This document shows, piece after piece, positions 23,579-35,700 of a stretch of DNA of 64,000 nt. The translations under genes and the position numbers were made by a program. How positions within the stretch are numbered: the first letter of the stretch is position 1; the number at the start of each line of letters is the position of its first letter. Under the pieces are notes generated by a model. The model ran no database searches and was not told the DNA's origin. It saw only the letters and a list, made by a program, of their open reading frames with translations. This stretch comes from Medicago truncatula (taxonomy: Eukaryota; Streptophyta; Magnoliopsida; Fabales; Fabaceae): the NCBI RefSeq assembly GCF_003473485.1, contig NC_053044.1, forward strand, positions 53,980,091 through 54,044,090, read 5' to 3'.

Positions 23579-24259
23579 TATTTTATTTAGTATTTAACTG
23601 CCGCTTATATTTTCCAACACATCCATGATCTGTCATGAGTCGTTGTGAATCTAGTGTCAAGTGGGCATTTACATCACCCCATTAGTGAGGGAGCTGATTT
23701 TTTTTTTTTTTTTGAACAGGCCAAGTGAGGGAGCTGAATTGATTTCTACATAAAGACTAGTTCTACTTTTCTAGATATGAATTCAATTTCTTTTGTAAGT
23801 TTTTCTATGCAGGTATCTATTTTCAAGCTCTTGTTTAATTTCTCAATTGGACACTATACAATAGCAAACCAATATAGCTGCAAAATTATTCATTGTGTTT
23901 TCTTATTTGGGGTTTTTGTATGTTGAGAAGCTACACATTGTTTAGGGGACATAATTAAAATTGATTAAACATTCTAAACAATTATGCCACAATACTATTT
24001 TCATTTTTGTTTTGTTTTGCATCTTCTTGTTGGTACACTCTCTTTTGTTTTGTGCTAAGGGAGTTTAGCAGAATAACATGGTGAATCGGCAAGGACAATT
24101 TACGATGTGAGGGTGAGTGGAGAAGATGAATGATTGAAAACCAAATAATAAATAATAGGGTTATTAACGTGTTTTTGTTTCCTATAGATATATTAAAGTT
24201 TTTTCAGTTTCTTTAAAATTTTCTTTCGGCTTTTGGTACTTATAAAATTTTCAATCACC
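23579..24259. other. intergenic, no gene seen
   Basis: Contains a T run at about 23699-23714 and otherwise ordinary AT-rich sequence. Confidence 0.35.
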
Positions 24260-24267
24260 ACTTTTGG

Positions 24268-24650
24268 CATTGACGGAGTCAGAAAAGAATGTCAGAGTGG
24301 GCCACTAAAATTAACTATTGAAAAATTGTTTAAAGTTTCACAAATTAGACATATAATTGAATTATTTAAATTTTTCGGGTGGACCACTACACCAATTTGC
24401 GAGAATTTGGATCAACCGAAACCTAAAACCGACATAAAATTGTATAAAATCTCGCAAAATAGACCTATAATTGAATTATTTAAATTTTCGGATGGACCAC
24501 TACACCACTTTGCAGGAATTTGGATCAACCAAAACATAAAACCGATACAAAATTGCATAAAATCTCGCAAAATAGAACTATAAACGTTGATTTTTTAATT
24601 TTTTCGGGTGGGCCGTGGCCCACCCCAGCCCATGAAGGGCTCCGCCACTG
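24268..24650. mobile_element. hAT-type MITE with internal tandem repeats
   Basis: Ends CATTGACGGAGTC and GGGCTCCGCCACTG form the CAGTGGCGGAGCC-type terminus of plant hAT elements. A perfect 8-bp duplication ACTTTTGG flanks it (24260-24267 and 24651-24658). The interior holds about 2.3 copies of a 114-bp unit (gaattatttaaatttt-cgg-tggaccactacacca... tctcgcaaaatag), with the tag phrase at 24347, 24461 and 24574. No transposase. Confidence 0.88.
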
Positions 24651-24972
24651 ACTTTTGGTCTTTATTTTTAATTCAACTCATGTATTTTTTTAATTTTTTT
24701 TAAGGACTCGTGTAATTTTTAATAAAATTGTGCGAAAATATATAAAATATCGTAAAAATCTCTTAAAAAAATTATAATTTTTTAAAAACATGAATTTTTA
24801 ACCACTAAAAATGTAAAAATTCAAATTTTTTTTGGAGATATTTTTATAATATCATAAATAATTTTGTAAAATTTTATTCAAAAATATGAATTCTACATAT
24901 GAGTTTACTTAAAAGGAGCACAAAAGTAAAAATATAAAACATTTGGGGAATAAAAGTCGTAGAAAAATTTTA

Positions 24973-26220
24973 GGCCCTGTTTGGATAAACAGCTTATAGC
25001 ATTATGGCTTATAACATTAGAGCTTACATCATAAGCTCTTATACTTGATAAGCTATTTAAGTTTGGATATGTACACTAAAAAGTACTTACATAAATTGAA
25101 GTGTTTGGTTGTGACATTACATAAGCAATTATCGAAATTTTAAATATTTTTAATTTAACAAAAAAATCAAAGAATCGAACCACAAATATCAAGATTTTTT
25201 TTTATAAAATTAATCAAGATGTAAAAAACAATATTATAATATATTAATTATAATTATATATATAATATAATCAATATTCGTCCTTAAAAAAATATCAATA
25301 TTCATATAAGACAAAATTAACATTCGAGGTGTAAATAAATAGTCTAAACATCATTATACACAAGTATAATAATATATGATAAGCTTTCTTTTAAAAAAAA
25401 GTATAATAATATAAATATAAACTTGAGAAATTATGATTGTAAACTTACCATATATATAGATATTAATTTACAATTTGTTACAAAAAAAAGACAAGTTAAG
25501 TTTGTTTTTTTATTCAGTTTCGTTTTGTTACATAACAAAAAAAATAATAAAAATCATCCTTAAAAAAAAATCTTAGTTACGTGTGTTACTTTAGTAAGAT
25601 AAGTATATAACAATTTTGTTGCTCATGCACAACCAAAGATAACTAACATTATAATTAAAATATATGTTTTTTTTCTAAAAACAAAAAAATAAAATAAAAA
25701 TATATGTTTTGAAAAAGTGGATCCAGATAGAATCGAATGAGGTTACATAAATTCATAAGCTCCTTGTTAAGCTATTTAGGCCCCGTTTGGATTGGCTTAT
25801 TTTGAGCTTATGTGGGCTTATCTACTCGCATAAGCCTTTTTGAAGGTGTTTGGGTAAATAAATAAAAACAGCTTATCATAGTTTCATAAGCTGCTTATGC
25901 CATATTTTAATAAGCCTAAATTTTCAGCTTACCTTCCGGCTTAACAAGGAGTTTATGAATTTATGTAACCTCCTTCGATTCTCTCTGGATCCACTTTTTC
26001 AAAACATATATTTTAATTATAACTTTTTTTGAAGGAATATTTTAATTATAATTTTAGTTATCTTTTGCGGTACATGAGTAACAAAATTGCTATATACTTA
26101 TCTTACTAAAGTAAGACACCTAACTAAGATTTTTTTTTTTTGTTACGTAACAAAATGAAACTGAATAAAAAAAATAAACTTAACTTTTTTTTTTTTTTTT
26201 TTTTTGTAACAAACTGTACA

Positions 26221-26256
<36 letters not shown>

Positions 26257-26323
26257 AAGTTTATTTACACCTCTAATGTCTTATATAAATATTGATATTT
26301 TTTTTAAGGACAAATATTGATTA

Positions 26324-26383
<60 letters not shown>

Positions 26384-26677
26384 TTATAATTAATATATTA
26401 TAATATTGTTTTTTTACGCCTTGATTAATTTCATAAAAAAAAATCTTGATAACTGTGGTTCAATTCTTTGATTTTTTTGTTAAATTAAAAATATTTAAAA
26501 TTTCAATAATTGCTTATATAATGTCACATCCAAACACTTCAATTTATGTAAGTACTTTTTAGTGTACATATCCAAACATAAATAGCTTATCAAGTATAAG
26601 AGCTTGTGATGTAAGCTCTAATGTTATAAGCTCTAATGCTATAAGCATCTATATAAGCTGTTTATCCAAACGGGGCC
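24973..26677. mobile_element. large PIF/Harbinger-like inverted-repeat element
   Basis: The left end GGCCCTGTTTGGATAAACAG and the right end, its inverse with GGCCCCGTTTGG, are flanked by TTA (24970-24972 and 26678-26680). The two arms, about 24973-25775 and 25940-26677, are inverted copies of each other over roughly 700 bp, including gtttggatatgtacactaaa and acttacataaattgaagtgt. The right arm has expanded TA runs. The loop contains one arm of a second element (next entry). No transposase frame. Confidence 0.78.
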
Positions 26678-26818
26678 TTAGGCTCATTAAAATATGGCAT
26701 AAGCAGCTTATGAAACTATGATAAGCTATTTTTATTTATTTACCCAAACACCTTTAAAAAGGCTTATGGGAGTAGATAAGTCCACATAAACTCAAAATAA
26801 GTCAATCCAAACAGGACT
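25779..26818. repeat. second Harbinger-like inverted repeat interlocked with the first
   Basis: The segment at 25779-25930 (starts ggccccgtttggattggctt) is repeated in inverted orientation at 26681-26818 (ends caatccaaacaggact). TTA precedes the first (25776-25778) and follows the second (26819-26821). One arm therefore lies in the loop of the first element and its partner lies just outside it, an A-B-A'-B' order rather than simple nesting. Confidence 0.75.
26224..26378. repeat. two (TA)n microsatellites
   Basis: TA runs at 26224-26253 and 26327-26378 within the right arm. The left arm has only short TA stretches at the matching position, so these grew after the inverted repeat formed. Confidence 0.95.
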
Positions 26819-27082
26819 TTAAAGCGGCTAAAACGAAAAGTTGATATATTTATAAAGTCTAAATACATTTTTAACCCTAAATAATGAAAAGACTAATATC
26901 TCTTAATTTGATATCCAATTTCCAAATAAAAGAAATTGTTTTGCTATAAATCAAATTCCGGTTCTTTTTTATAAGAAGAAGAAAAAAAAAAAAACATTAA
27001 AACGAAGACAATGATTAATTGCTGAACCTTTATAAATGTTTTTGCAAAACATACATTCATAAAAAGTTGTAAGTATTAAATA

Positions 27083-27313
27083 GGTCAAATATCATTTTTG
27101 ATCCTTTTAGTTTGACAGAATTTTCAACTTAGTCTTTTAAGTTTCAAAAGTATTAATTAGGTCATTTTAGTTTGACAGAATTCTCAAATTTGTCCTTAAG
27201 TTTTAAATAGGTCATTTTAATTGATAAACTATTTCACGTCCTTTTAGTTTGAAACTTAAAGGACTAACTTAGAAATTAAGTGAAACTAAAAGGATCAAAA
27301 ATGGTATTTGATC
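27083..27313. mobile_element. Mutator-like MITE
   Basis: Terminal repeats GGTCAAATATCATTTTTGAT and, reversed from the right, GATCAAATACCATTTTTGAT. A perfect 9-bp duplication TATTAAATA lies at 27074-27082 and 27314-27322. 231 bp, non-coding; the arms repeat phrases such as ccttttagtttgac. Confidence 0.85.
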
Positions 27314-27467
27314 TATTAAATATTAAACGAAGACTTGAAAAATCTTTTGAACAATAAATACACGTTAAAGTCGTGATTTTTTCTTTTTATAACAAGGGCA
27401 CTTGTTAAGGATTCAAAAAATAGAACAAATGACCCTGCATTTTTTTTTTACTTCTCCTGTTTTTTTT

Positions 27468-28016
27468 GACTTGAATGCTATTTTAGTCCCTTAAGTATTT
27501 AATTGGTATCGCTTTGGTCCCTTAACTAAAAAAAAGATTGTTTGAGTACTTTAAGTTTTTTTTTAGTCTCGTTTTGGTCCATTATGTTAGGTTTCCGTTA
27601 AGGTTTAAAAAAATGTTAACTCCTGGACACATGTCACCTTGTCATTGGCTCTGAGTTTATTTTTTTTAATTTTTTTTAATATATATATTTTATTTTTTTG
27701 TAAAAAAATTCTAGAACCAATGACAAGGTGACATGTGTTAACTTTGAGACACATGTCACGTTGTCATTGGCTCTGAGATTTTTTTAAAAAAAAAAATATA
27801 TTTTTTTTTGAATAAAAAAACTCAGAGCCAATGACAATGTGACACGTGTCCAGGAGTTAACTTTTTTTTTTTTTTTTTAACCCTAACAGAAACCTAACAT
27901 AAGGGACCAAAATGAGACTAAGAGAAAACTTAAAGTACTTAAACAATCTTTTTTTTAGTTAAAGGACCAAAGCGATACCAATTAAATATTTAAGGGACCA
28001 AAAGAGCATTTAAGCC
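27468..28016. mobile_element. Mutator-like fold-back with long arms
   Basis: Arms of about 200 bp: left starts GACTTGAATGCTATTTTAGT, right reversed starts GGCTTAAATGCTCTTTTGGT. Both arms carry ttggtatcgctttggtcc and aactcctggacac. The flanking 9 bases, GTTTTTTTT at 27459-27467 and 28017-28025, are identical but low in complexity. A second inner inverted pair (caatgacaaggtgacatgtg and its inverse) fills the centre. Confidence 0.8.
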
Positions 28017-28025
28017 GTTTTTTTT

Positions 28026-28638
28026 ATAAGTTTGGTATTAGAATGAAATTTTTGAAGATTGACTTGCTTGCTATTTCTTATTGTATTTTGTACAAAAGGA
28101 TCTTGATTAATTCACTTTTTCATTTGTCGGAGAATACTTAACTTTTTTATATTTGAAAAATGTGTCAAGGTTATCTCTGAAATAGATGATGTAGATGATG
28201 GTTGATAAAATAATCCTTGATTATAATTGCTGGTATGAGTACTGCGTCAATTTGTGGTTCGTACTAAAACATTTATTCTCTCGTTGATAACAAATTTGAT
28301 CTTCATAGATTTTTCGAGATATTTTCTTACGAAGTTTTGTTATAATTTTTATATAAAAAAACTACTTTTTAATGTTTCAATTTGTTGAATACACAAATTT
28401 TAACACAAAATTTTCATTTTAAATTTTTTATCAAGCGCCCGGTTAACATTTCCAAAAAACATAAACAAACACGGCAATGGTCGTGGATCTGTGAAAGCGT
28501 GACACGACATGAAGATTTTGCACTTTACCAAAACCGAAAAAACAACAACAAATTCATTTTATTTCTCTTACTTCCCAGGGTTTCATCTTCTACTACGATA
28601 TTTTTGATCTCTCGCACCCATTTGCCTGAAAGCAAGCA
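28026..28638. other. upstream region of SDHAF4
   Basis: AT-rich DNA shifting to a C/T-rich leader from about 28550. No distinct TATA box chosen with confidence. Confidence 0.4.
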
Positions 28639-28989
28639 ATGACAACCTCTTTCCCTCGCTTGCTCTCTACCACCGCATCCAACCCTACTCTCTTCCGCAC
28701 CGGATCCGACCACCTGACTCGTTCTGTTTCCAACTCAGTCACGCGACTCCTCTTCTCCTCCTCCTCCTCGACTCACCACCACAACGAGAAGGAACAAACA
28801 CAGACACCGAAGCCAGAATCTCTCCACGACGACGATAAACAAAGCCAAAAGGAAGAAGAAGAAGAAGAAGAAGATAATGATGATGATATTGATATGAACA
28901 AAGAAACAGGTGAGGTCGGTGGGCCTAAAGGGCCTGAGCCCACTAGGTATGGCGATTGGGAACGCAATGGTCGCTGCTCTGATTTTTGA
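28639..28989 (+). CDS. SDHAF4: succinate dehydrogenase assembly factor 4, mitochondrial
   Basis: SDHAF4 binds the flavinated SDHA subunit in the mitochondrial matrix and helps build complex II. The 116-residue frame ends with the family's diagnostic block [20 protein letters not shown] followed by RNGRCSDF (residues 89-116), which is the whole conserved domain (formerly DUF1674). Residues 1-45 are rich in Ser, Thr and Arg with almost no acidic residues, as a mitochondrial targeting sequence should be. A low-complexity acidic run ([15 protein letters not shown], about 71-85) links the two. Start chosen as the first ATG; a stop precedes it in frame. A single exon is sufficient. Leader sequence upstream is pyrimidine-rich. 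Confidence 0.94.
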   Translation: MTTSFPRLLSTTASNPTLFRTGSDHLTRSVSNSVTRLLFSSSSSTHHHNEKEQTQTPKPESLHDDDKQSQKEEEEEEEDNDDDIDMNKETGEVGGPKGPEPTRYGDWERNGRCSDF

Positions 28990-30618
28990 TTTATTGCTTA
29001 CTACTTTACAATAACCAATACCATAACATAATAAAGTTGTAAGTCATAAATTGTGTACGTATTTCTCATTCAAATTTTTAAGAATCACTGCGTATTCTCT
29101 TGGTTCTTTATTGCTTATATGTATGAAACTGAGGTTGGGTGAAGTTGAACAGATCAACCCTATGATTCTTGAGGAATGTTCAGCTAAGTGAAAATTTGCT
29201 TTATTTATTTTTTAATAAACCCTCAATTTCGTCCCTGAACTATTACTCTTTGTTCAAATTGTTCCCTAAATTATTAAAACTTATTAAAAATCCATGACTT
29301 ATTCCCATCCATCTCCGTCAAATTAGTACCTACTGGTTAATGTTGTATGATTCTGATTTACCAGTTTAATGAATTATAGTTTTCTGGTTTAATGTTATAT
29401 GAATTCTGATTTGCATAAGGTTTTGTTGTTGAATTAAGCACTACTGCAAGCAGCTAGAATCAACCGTGAGTGGTTGAGCTCCCACTCATGCACCATGTTC
29501 CCATACTCGTGATTTTCATTTCTGTCATTTTTACGTAGGCACATTCTTCACAAGTGGATAAATTGCTGTTCTTATGAAACTTTAGGGACCGAATAATCAA
29601 AATATGTGAAGTATTGATCTAACTTAGTAGACAGATGAATTGCCAGCATGACAATTAACACTATCCATTCTGCTCAGACTGAGGGACTAAGTGGATGGAT
29701 AAAGTAATAGTTTAGGGACCTTTTAGTAGGTTATAATAGTTTAAGAATTAATTTAGAGAGAGAGAGAGAGAGAGAGTAATAGTTCACGAACTAAATAGAG
29801 AATTTGTTATTTACTTTTAATGAAAATCCTTTTATTTGTGTTTGGGACAGTTCAGTTAGGATTTGAGTTTACAGAACTGTAAGTGAGCTTAGTTAAGGGG
29901 GGAAGTGGTTTTCTCAATACCTGGAATTTGAAGGCACGTGGCTTTGTTTATATTGTGATGGTTCTATAGGTTTCTAAATGAATATTGTGTGAAATGAGTA
30001 CAATAATTTACGGTTCACTTTTTGACATGTGTTGTGTTCATTGTAGATTGTAAATTCGTAACGTGATAGTTGTTTGCTTGGTATGGAACTTTCATAATTA
30101 TGGGTGGCATATGTTACTTAGGTGAATAGTGGTTATGCATCAATCATTAGCTTTCTATTCCCTTTAACATTTGGTCTCATGAGAATTCCATTAATTAAGG
30201 GACTGTTGTAGTGTTGTGAGTGATAGTTGTGTAATTAGATTTGAATATGCTTGTGTGAGTGAATGATGTTGATGATTGTGAGTATAAGAGATGTTGTAAG
30301 TTTCTTATAAATAGAGGAAAGGGTCCCGTGCTTATTTCTGTGTGGTTGGCTTGCTTCCTAATGATATTAGTCAGATAGGTGCTTACATCAGTGTTATTAG
30401 CAGCCACATTTCCATCATTTATCACTCTGGTTTTGCTAATCTTATGCTCTGCAGGACATGACTTCCACTGCTTGATTGCTTGCTTGTTGTGTCATGTGTG
30501 TATATGATGACACGGTGTTCTTAAATTAATAGTTTTATAATGTTGATGGTTCATGCTTCTTTACTTATTAAAAGAAATTTACTGACTAAACCACTTATTT
30601 ACCTGAGGCAGCTTTGCC
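28990..30618. other. downstream of SDHAF4; contains a (GA)n run
   Basis: Probably 3' untranslated sequence and intergenic DNA. A GA microsatellite lies at 29755-29776. The stretch 29220-29340 with cctcaatttcgtccctgaac and 29690-29760 with aatagtttagggacc resemble opposite arms of a worn fold-back element. No gene recognised. Confidence 0.4.
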
Positions 30619-31089
30619 TTGTATGTAGTTAAAATTGTGGAATTGTATGTTTCCACAATAGGTAGGCAAACAAGTTGGCATGTTTGTGGACTCGATTTAG
30701 TAGTGACTCGGTTGAATTTGAAAATGCAAGTTCATGCTCAAGTCAGAACATGGAACCTGGCAAACAAGTGGAATCAAGAGTTTAGGGATGACAGAGATTT
30801 CGATTTTTTTTTTTTAAAATCTGTCCCAAATGATTTGCCCAGTTTGGGAAACGGTCAAGAGAAGACTATATATGTCTCCTTCTCTGCTCGTTGCAACCGT
30901 CCAAAAACAGGGTTACTAAACATCACAGAGCCTGCTCCTGTGGATGGCGCAAATGAAGCCTCCATCTCCGGCGATGAAAACAATGCCTCTAGCACTAACA
31001 ATGCCTCATGTGCCAGCGTACGAGCTTCAAACAAGATCCTTATTTATCTGTTTCTTGCCGGCTGCAAACAGAACAGTTCTGCTAGTTAA
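30619..31089 (+). CDS. unrecognised open frame, possibly a gene remnant
   Basis: A 156-codon frame free of stops, less AT-rich than its surroundings. The second half is rich in Asn, Ser and Ala (ENNASSTNNASCASVRAS). It contains a TTT run coding several Phe residues, which looks more like a homopolymer in non-coding DNA than a real protein segment. I recognise no domain, signal peptide or family. It may be a decayed exon, or chance. Low confidence. Confidence 0.2.
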   Translation: MYVVKIVELYVSTIGRQTSWHVCGLDLVVTRLNLKMQVHAQVRTWNLANKWNQEFRDDRDFDFFFLKSVPNDLPSLGNGQEKTIYVSFSARCNRPKTGLLNITEPAPVDGANEASISGDENNASSTNNASCASVRASNKILIYLFLAGCKQNSSAS

Positions 31090-31775
31090 ATTTCTCCATT
31101 CAATGATTGTGTTCTCACTTCCTTTATTTAGTGTTTCTGATTCCTTCAATGATTGTGTTCTGGTATTGTTTATGTAGACACACTAAAAAATATTGGTAGC
31201 GTTCAATGTGGGTTGTCTTATATATGGCATTTCATCTTGCGATATTTAAGCATGGAATGAGATCTCTGTGTTTGTTCTCTCTGGGGTTTTTAGGTTATGA
31301 ATTACAATTGAGGGTTTAAGATTCATTAGAAATGGGTAAATACTCAAGTAACTCAGCCATTTAAAGTTGTAAGATCTCTGGTGTAGAATTTTATTTCACA
31401 TGGTTTTTTATTTTCTTTTGGGTCCTTTCTCTTGATGGGTTATGTTATTACATGGCATGTAATGTAGCCTTTTCTACAAATATGTACAAGCAATTTGTGA
31501 ATTCAACATAATTCTCTTGTACATCTTTACGACGAAGGTGTATTATCAGAAATCTCCACAATATGAACGTATATTGAAGAGGAACAAGAATGAACAAAAT
31601 GCATGTGTTGCATTTGTTTCTCGCTCTGGAATCTGCCCTCAAAGCAGCATGCTCATGAAACTGTTGAGAGAACTATGGTGAAAATAATATTAGAATGCAA
31701 ACGATATGATGATGAGGCTTTTGATGTGTATGATGAGCTCTTCCCATATGCATGTCACAAGAAACTATTCCCTAA

Positions 31776-32160
31776 GACTTTGTTTGCGAGTTTGGAGGGG
31801 AGGGGAACAGAATGCTTTGAGTGGTGGAAAATATGAGGGAAAATGGAGAAATCTTTCAAAAAATTTAAATGAGTAGTTTTTTAGAAAATGATAAACTAAT
31901 GCATATGATTACTATATTTTTAATTTTAAAAATAATATAACAACATAAATTAAATTTATTTGAAGAATTCATATAAACCCTCCAAAAATCCTTCTCCAAT
32001 ACAATTTTTTAGTTCCCCTAAATGAGGAGGGTTTAGTATTATGAAGTAAAGTTAACCCCTCAAAGCCTTTCCTTTTCATTTTCCTCTATTTCTTCTATTT
32101 GCTCATTCCTTTTTTCTCATGTCTTCTCCTCCCTTCCCCTTCAAACTCGCAAACAAAGTC
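31776..32160. mobile_element. Tourist/Harbinger-type MITE
   Basis: Terminal inverted repeats GACTTTGTTTGCGAGTTTGG at the left and the inverse (caaactcgcaaacaaagtc) at the right, followed inward by ggggagggga / tccccttccc. TAA flanks both sides (31773-31775 and 32161-32163), the three-base target duplication of PIF/Harbinger elements. 385 bp, non-coding. Confidence 0.88.
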
Positions 32161-32164
32161 TAAG

Positions 32165-32720
32165 AAAGGAGACGCCTAGTGCGTTTGGTAATAATGCAGA
32201 GGAAAGAGCATGACAAAGCTCATGCAACCGAACAAGAGACTCGGAATTTCTAGCTTCCAACTTGACAAGAATGTCGGCACACCCATTTAAAGTAGATATA
32301 AATAGTGCACCTCATTTACCTTTTAGTATCTTACCAAACAACAAAAGATCATCGACCAACATTAAGTGAGGTATTGAAAGCTCAAATATACCTAACTTTG
32401 AAGGAACCCACTCTCCATCTTCTACTCCCTGTGCACTTAGGTGAGTTACTTATTTATACACCACCAAAAGGTAAGGAGGCGTATGAACTCCTTGTCTATT
32501 GCCTCAGTTGAGGTAATTTCACTTCCTTCGAAACTTGATTGATAAACGACCATCTTAAACGATCGTAAGTCTTTGCTAGATTCAATTTAATAACAAAGAA
32601 TATGGTTCTCCATCCACCATATATTCTCACGAATACTTCTAATTTGCACAAAACCAGTTTGATACGGTGAGATGATATTCAGAAAAAGTAGAAGTCCATG
32701 GACTACCATTTTAGTGATCC
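32165..32720 (-). pseudogene. LINE reverse-transcriptase fragment
   Basis: Minus-strand translation across frameshifts gives, in order, YQTGFVQIRSIREN, a KTYDRLRWSFINQV segment, and SIPHLMLVDDLLLFGKI. These are consecutive reverse-transcriptase motifs of plant L1-type LINEs: the QxGFVxGRxIxEN motif, the SKAYDRLxW motif and the FADDLLLFG motif, here with LVDD. Stops and frameshifts break the frame. The sequence past about 32290 toward lower coordinates no longer resembles reverse transcriptase. Confidence 0.85.
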
Positions 32721-32817
32721 CATTGTTGCTAATGTTGCATAAAAAAATTGTTCGAAATTGGGAAATTATTTTTATGGCTTTTCTACCTTTGAAATGAGGG
32801 TTTTTTTTCTTTCTAAA

Positions 32818-33070
32818 TTACCCTCTCTTGTTTATAGGGTATTTACCCTCTCATGATATCAACCAATCAAAATGTAATATACCTTGACAACATTAAATGT
32901 CATAAATGAGTCAATTTTTCCTAAAAAAAAATCAATTACAATCATTAGGTAACTTTTAATACTTTTAATTTTTATTTAATTATAGACATGATTACATTAG
33001 AGATCCTTTATCTTATTTATTTGCAACACTTTAATCCTTTATCTTTATTTTTTTCGTTTAGGTCTTTTGA
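32818..33070. repeat. lone left arm of the fold-back family at 43342
   Basis: This stretch (starting ttaccctctcttgtttatag, then atgatatcaaccaatcaaaa) is nearly identical to 43342-43600. The matching inverted right arm is absent; homology stops near 33070 and other AT-rich sequence follows. A truncated or recombined copy. Confidence 0.8.
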
Positions 33071-33624
33071 TATTTTATCTATTTTTTTTTATGAGTTGAC
33101 CTATTTATTTATTTATTTATGACGTAACAATGCTTATTACACATATTTTTATTGACAATGATATTCAGTGTGGTCTAATATACACATTCTCACGTTATAA
33201 ATTAATATGTCACATCATAAAAAATTAGATGATGACCAAAATTTGAGAAAAAGTGAAATAGGGGTCTAAAAAATGATTTTTAAAATAGGGATCAAAATTT
33301 CATTCTTTTTTATAAAAATAAATAAATAAGTGCATCTAAGTCAATTTATTTTTATCTTTTTCATATGTAAAAAAAAGAATTACAATTGCAAAACCTTTAA
33401 TTGATATAGATAATCAAATCTTCTAGTCACACGTTTATGTGCAAATTGCTTTTTTTTTCGTTAACAAGATATCTTTTATGTCTCTCAAAAAAAAAAAAAA
33501 GATATCTTTTATGCACAAGTGAATATGTTGATTTGTAAAGTCATATAGGACTGTAATCAATACAACAAAATTAATACTTCTGAATGAGGTCGGTGTATTC
33601 GGATCTTCAATATGATTGGTTTTT

Positions 33625-33757
33625 TTTTTTTTTTTTTTAAAGTAGTTTAGTGGTTAGAGTTCAAACAATTTAATTGTGAAGAAATGAGGTGTCGAACCCC
33701 GACACCTGCATATAATATGCAATATCTCTACCAACTGAGCTAAGCTCACGGGGATGA
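33625..33757 (-). repeat. tRNA-like SINE copy, minus strand
   Basis: Same family and orientation as 23425-23578: on the minus strand, gagcttagctcagttggtag, a catattatatg palindrome, a ggggttcgac B-box variant, and an A tail (T run at about 33620-33638). Confidence 0.65.
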
Positions 33758-33959
33758 TTGTGATTCTTTTATTTGGTCTAATATTTTTATATTGAAAATT
33801 AGTAAATTAAGATAAAGAATTAAATGAATTTCCTCTTTATTAAAAAAAATAATTAAATCAAATCTTGACGAAAATAAAAAGAAAATCAAATATAAGACGG
33901 GACTGTAATCCAGCAGAACCCAATTTCTTTTGAAGAAGTCCACCGTTAAGTGCCGCTTT

Positions 33960-34205
33960 GCCCTAAACGGGACTCGAATTGAACTCAAATTTCCAGGTTT
34001 TTTCTTTTATCTCTCTCTTTATTTATTTGTTTGTAATTTTGCGTATTTTCCTTCACTCTGCACCGCGATTCACAAAGTAGCCAACAACCTCGAACAAATC
34101 AATCTTGTTCGTTTATTCATATAGTAATTGTAGCTTAATATTGAATCCTTTCTTCTAATTTCACACACAATTTGTTTAGGGTTGAATTTATAGGGTATGG
34201 TGCAA

Positions 34206-34261
<56 letters not shown>

Positions 34262-35695
34262 TCTATTTAGTCAATTATGAAAATTAAAATTATTGGATCT
34301 ATATTGAAATTTTTGTACACATTCTGAAACTTGTTTTTATCAGTTCATGTTGCATAGTATTGAAGCTGTGTTATGGAATACAAGGGTCCTTCATTGCAAC
34401 TTCTATTTCAAACTTAAACAAAACCATAGCTTATATAGTTATTTTTTTTTATAAAAACTGAAGTAAAAAGATGAATTTATCTTTTTAATTTTGATTAGTT
34501 GTATTAGCTAATGGTTGATCTTGATCTTCTCGTATAACTATTTTCTTCTTAGGCTGTTTTCGCCTTTTCTGTTTTAGCGAAACATTGAGACACGATCTTA
34601 CTAGCATTAAACTGAGAGGAGGTGAGTTTTTCTGATTGGAGAGATTATATTCTCCACAACACAGACACTTCAACAATGTCTGCTTCCATTGGTAGAATGG
34701 TGTTGCAGCTTTGGTTTGGTGACACTAAGATGTTCATTTGATTATTATGCTTTGGTGTCTCTAGATTGTTGAACAAAAAATGACATGCTTTTGCATATTT
34801 TAATTATTCGCATTTTTATCATGATCGGCTAGTTAAAACTTTGTTGAAAAGAACATGAACAACAGTTCAAGAAAAAACACTGGAGAATTAACTCTCAAAA
34901 CTCCAACTACATTGTATTTTGGGGGATAAACAGATGCATTGATAATCATTTTTCTTTTAGAATCAAAACTGACTATTCCAAAGATTAGGAGTGCTTAAAC
35001 ATTCTACAAGACTGATTTCTTCAATTGCCGGTTTTTAGTTTCAAAGGAAACATATTTTTGTTCTATGATGCTTTTTCATGATGTATGAATATCCCTTTGT
35101 TTTTCTATGATGTATTTATTAAAATTTATATTATTTGTTGTTGTATTTCAAAACTGGCCATGTTGTCCTGCATTGACAGCTGCCATGTCACTTGCCATGC
35201 CATGCCGTGCCATGAAAGCTCTTTTGGGGCATGTCATCAGTTGTTACCAATGTTATACACGTCATCAGTTGTTACCTATGTTATACACATTGCGATAATG
35301 ACAACAATGACTAAAATTATATATTTAATTAGTACTTACTGTGACCAATTTGAAAACAATAGGTGACGGGAAATTTTGTCCACCTCAATACAAATTTTAC
35401 TATAGGGGATGGGAAATTTTGTCCACCACAATACAAGTTTTAGTTTTTGAGATTTGCACATTCTGCCTGTCTAACCCATACGAGGAGATAACAATGTAAA
35501 ACACATTCAGTTGGCCTCATCATATATTTTTGTGCAACCAATTTTCTCCCTTTCTCCAGAAAGCAGTATCCCTTTGAATGATTAATTTATGAGCATTCAA
35601 TTTTAAGGGGATAATTTGCACTCATAAAGCTATTGCCTGTAATGTAGAAGCTGCTAGTTTTAATATTTGTCCTCATTTTCTATTTTTATTTGCAG
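33960..35695 (+). other. probable 5' leader exon and leader intron of RPN6
   Basis: A good acceptor (tatttttatttgcag, ending 35695) lies five bases before the RPN6 start codon, so an intron in the leader is expected. The leader exon is probably near 33960-34200, where composition is richer in C and a gccctaaac telo-box-like motif occurs at about 33960. The exact donor is not settled. The intron holds no gene. Confidence 0.5.
34210..34257. repeat. (CT)24 microsatellite
   Basis: 48 bases of uninterrupted CT. It lies in the presumed leader or leader intron of RPN6; plant leaders often carry such pyrimidine runs. Confidence 0.97.
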
Positions 35696-35700
35696 AAGCT

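Noticed and set aside
24233..24583. 116-codon frame with internal repeats
   Set aside because: It lies within a bounded hAT MITE and arises from the 114-bp tandem repeat, which is a multiple of three.
24973..26677. LTR retrotransposon
   Set aside because: The long repeats are inverted, not direct, and ends lack TG...CA with 5-bp duplication.
31603..31836. 77-codon plus-strand frame
   Set aside because: Its second part runs into the terminal repeat of the MITE at 31776; no motif in the first part.
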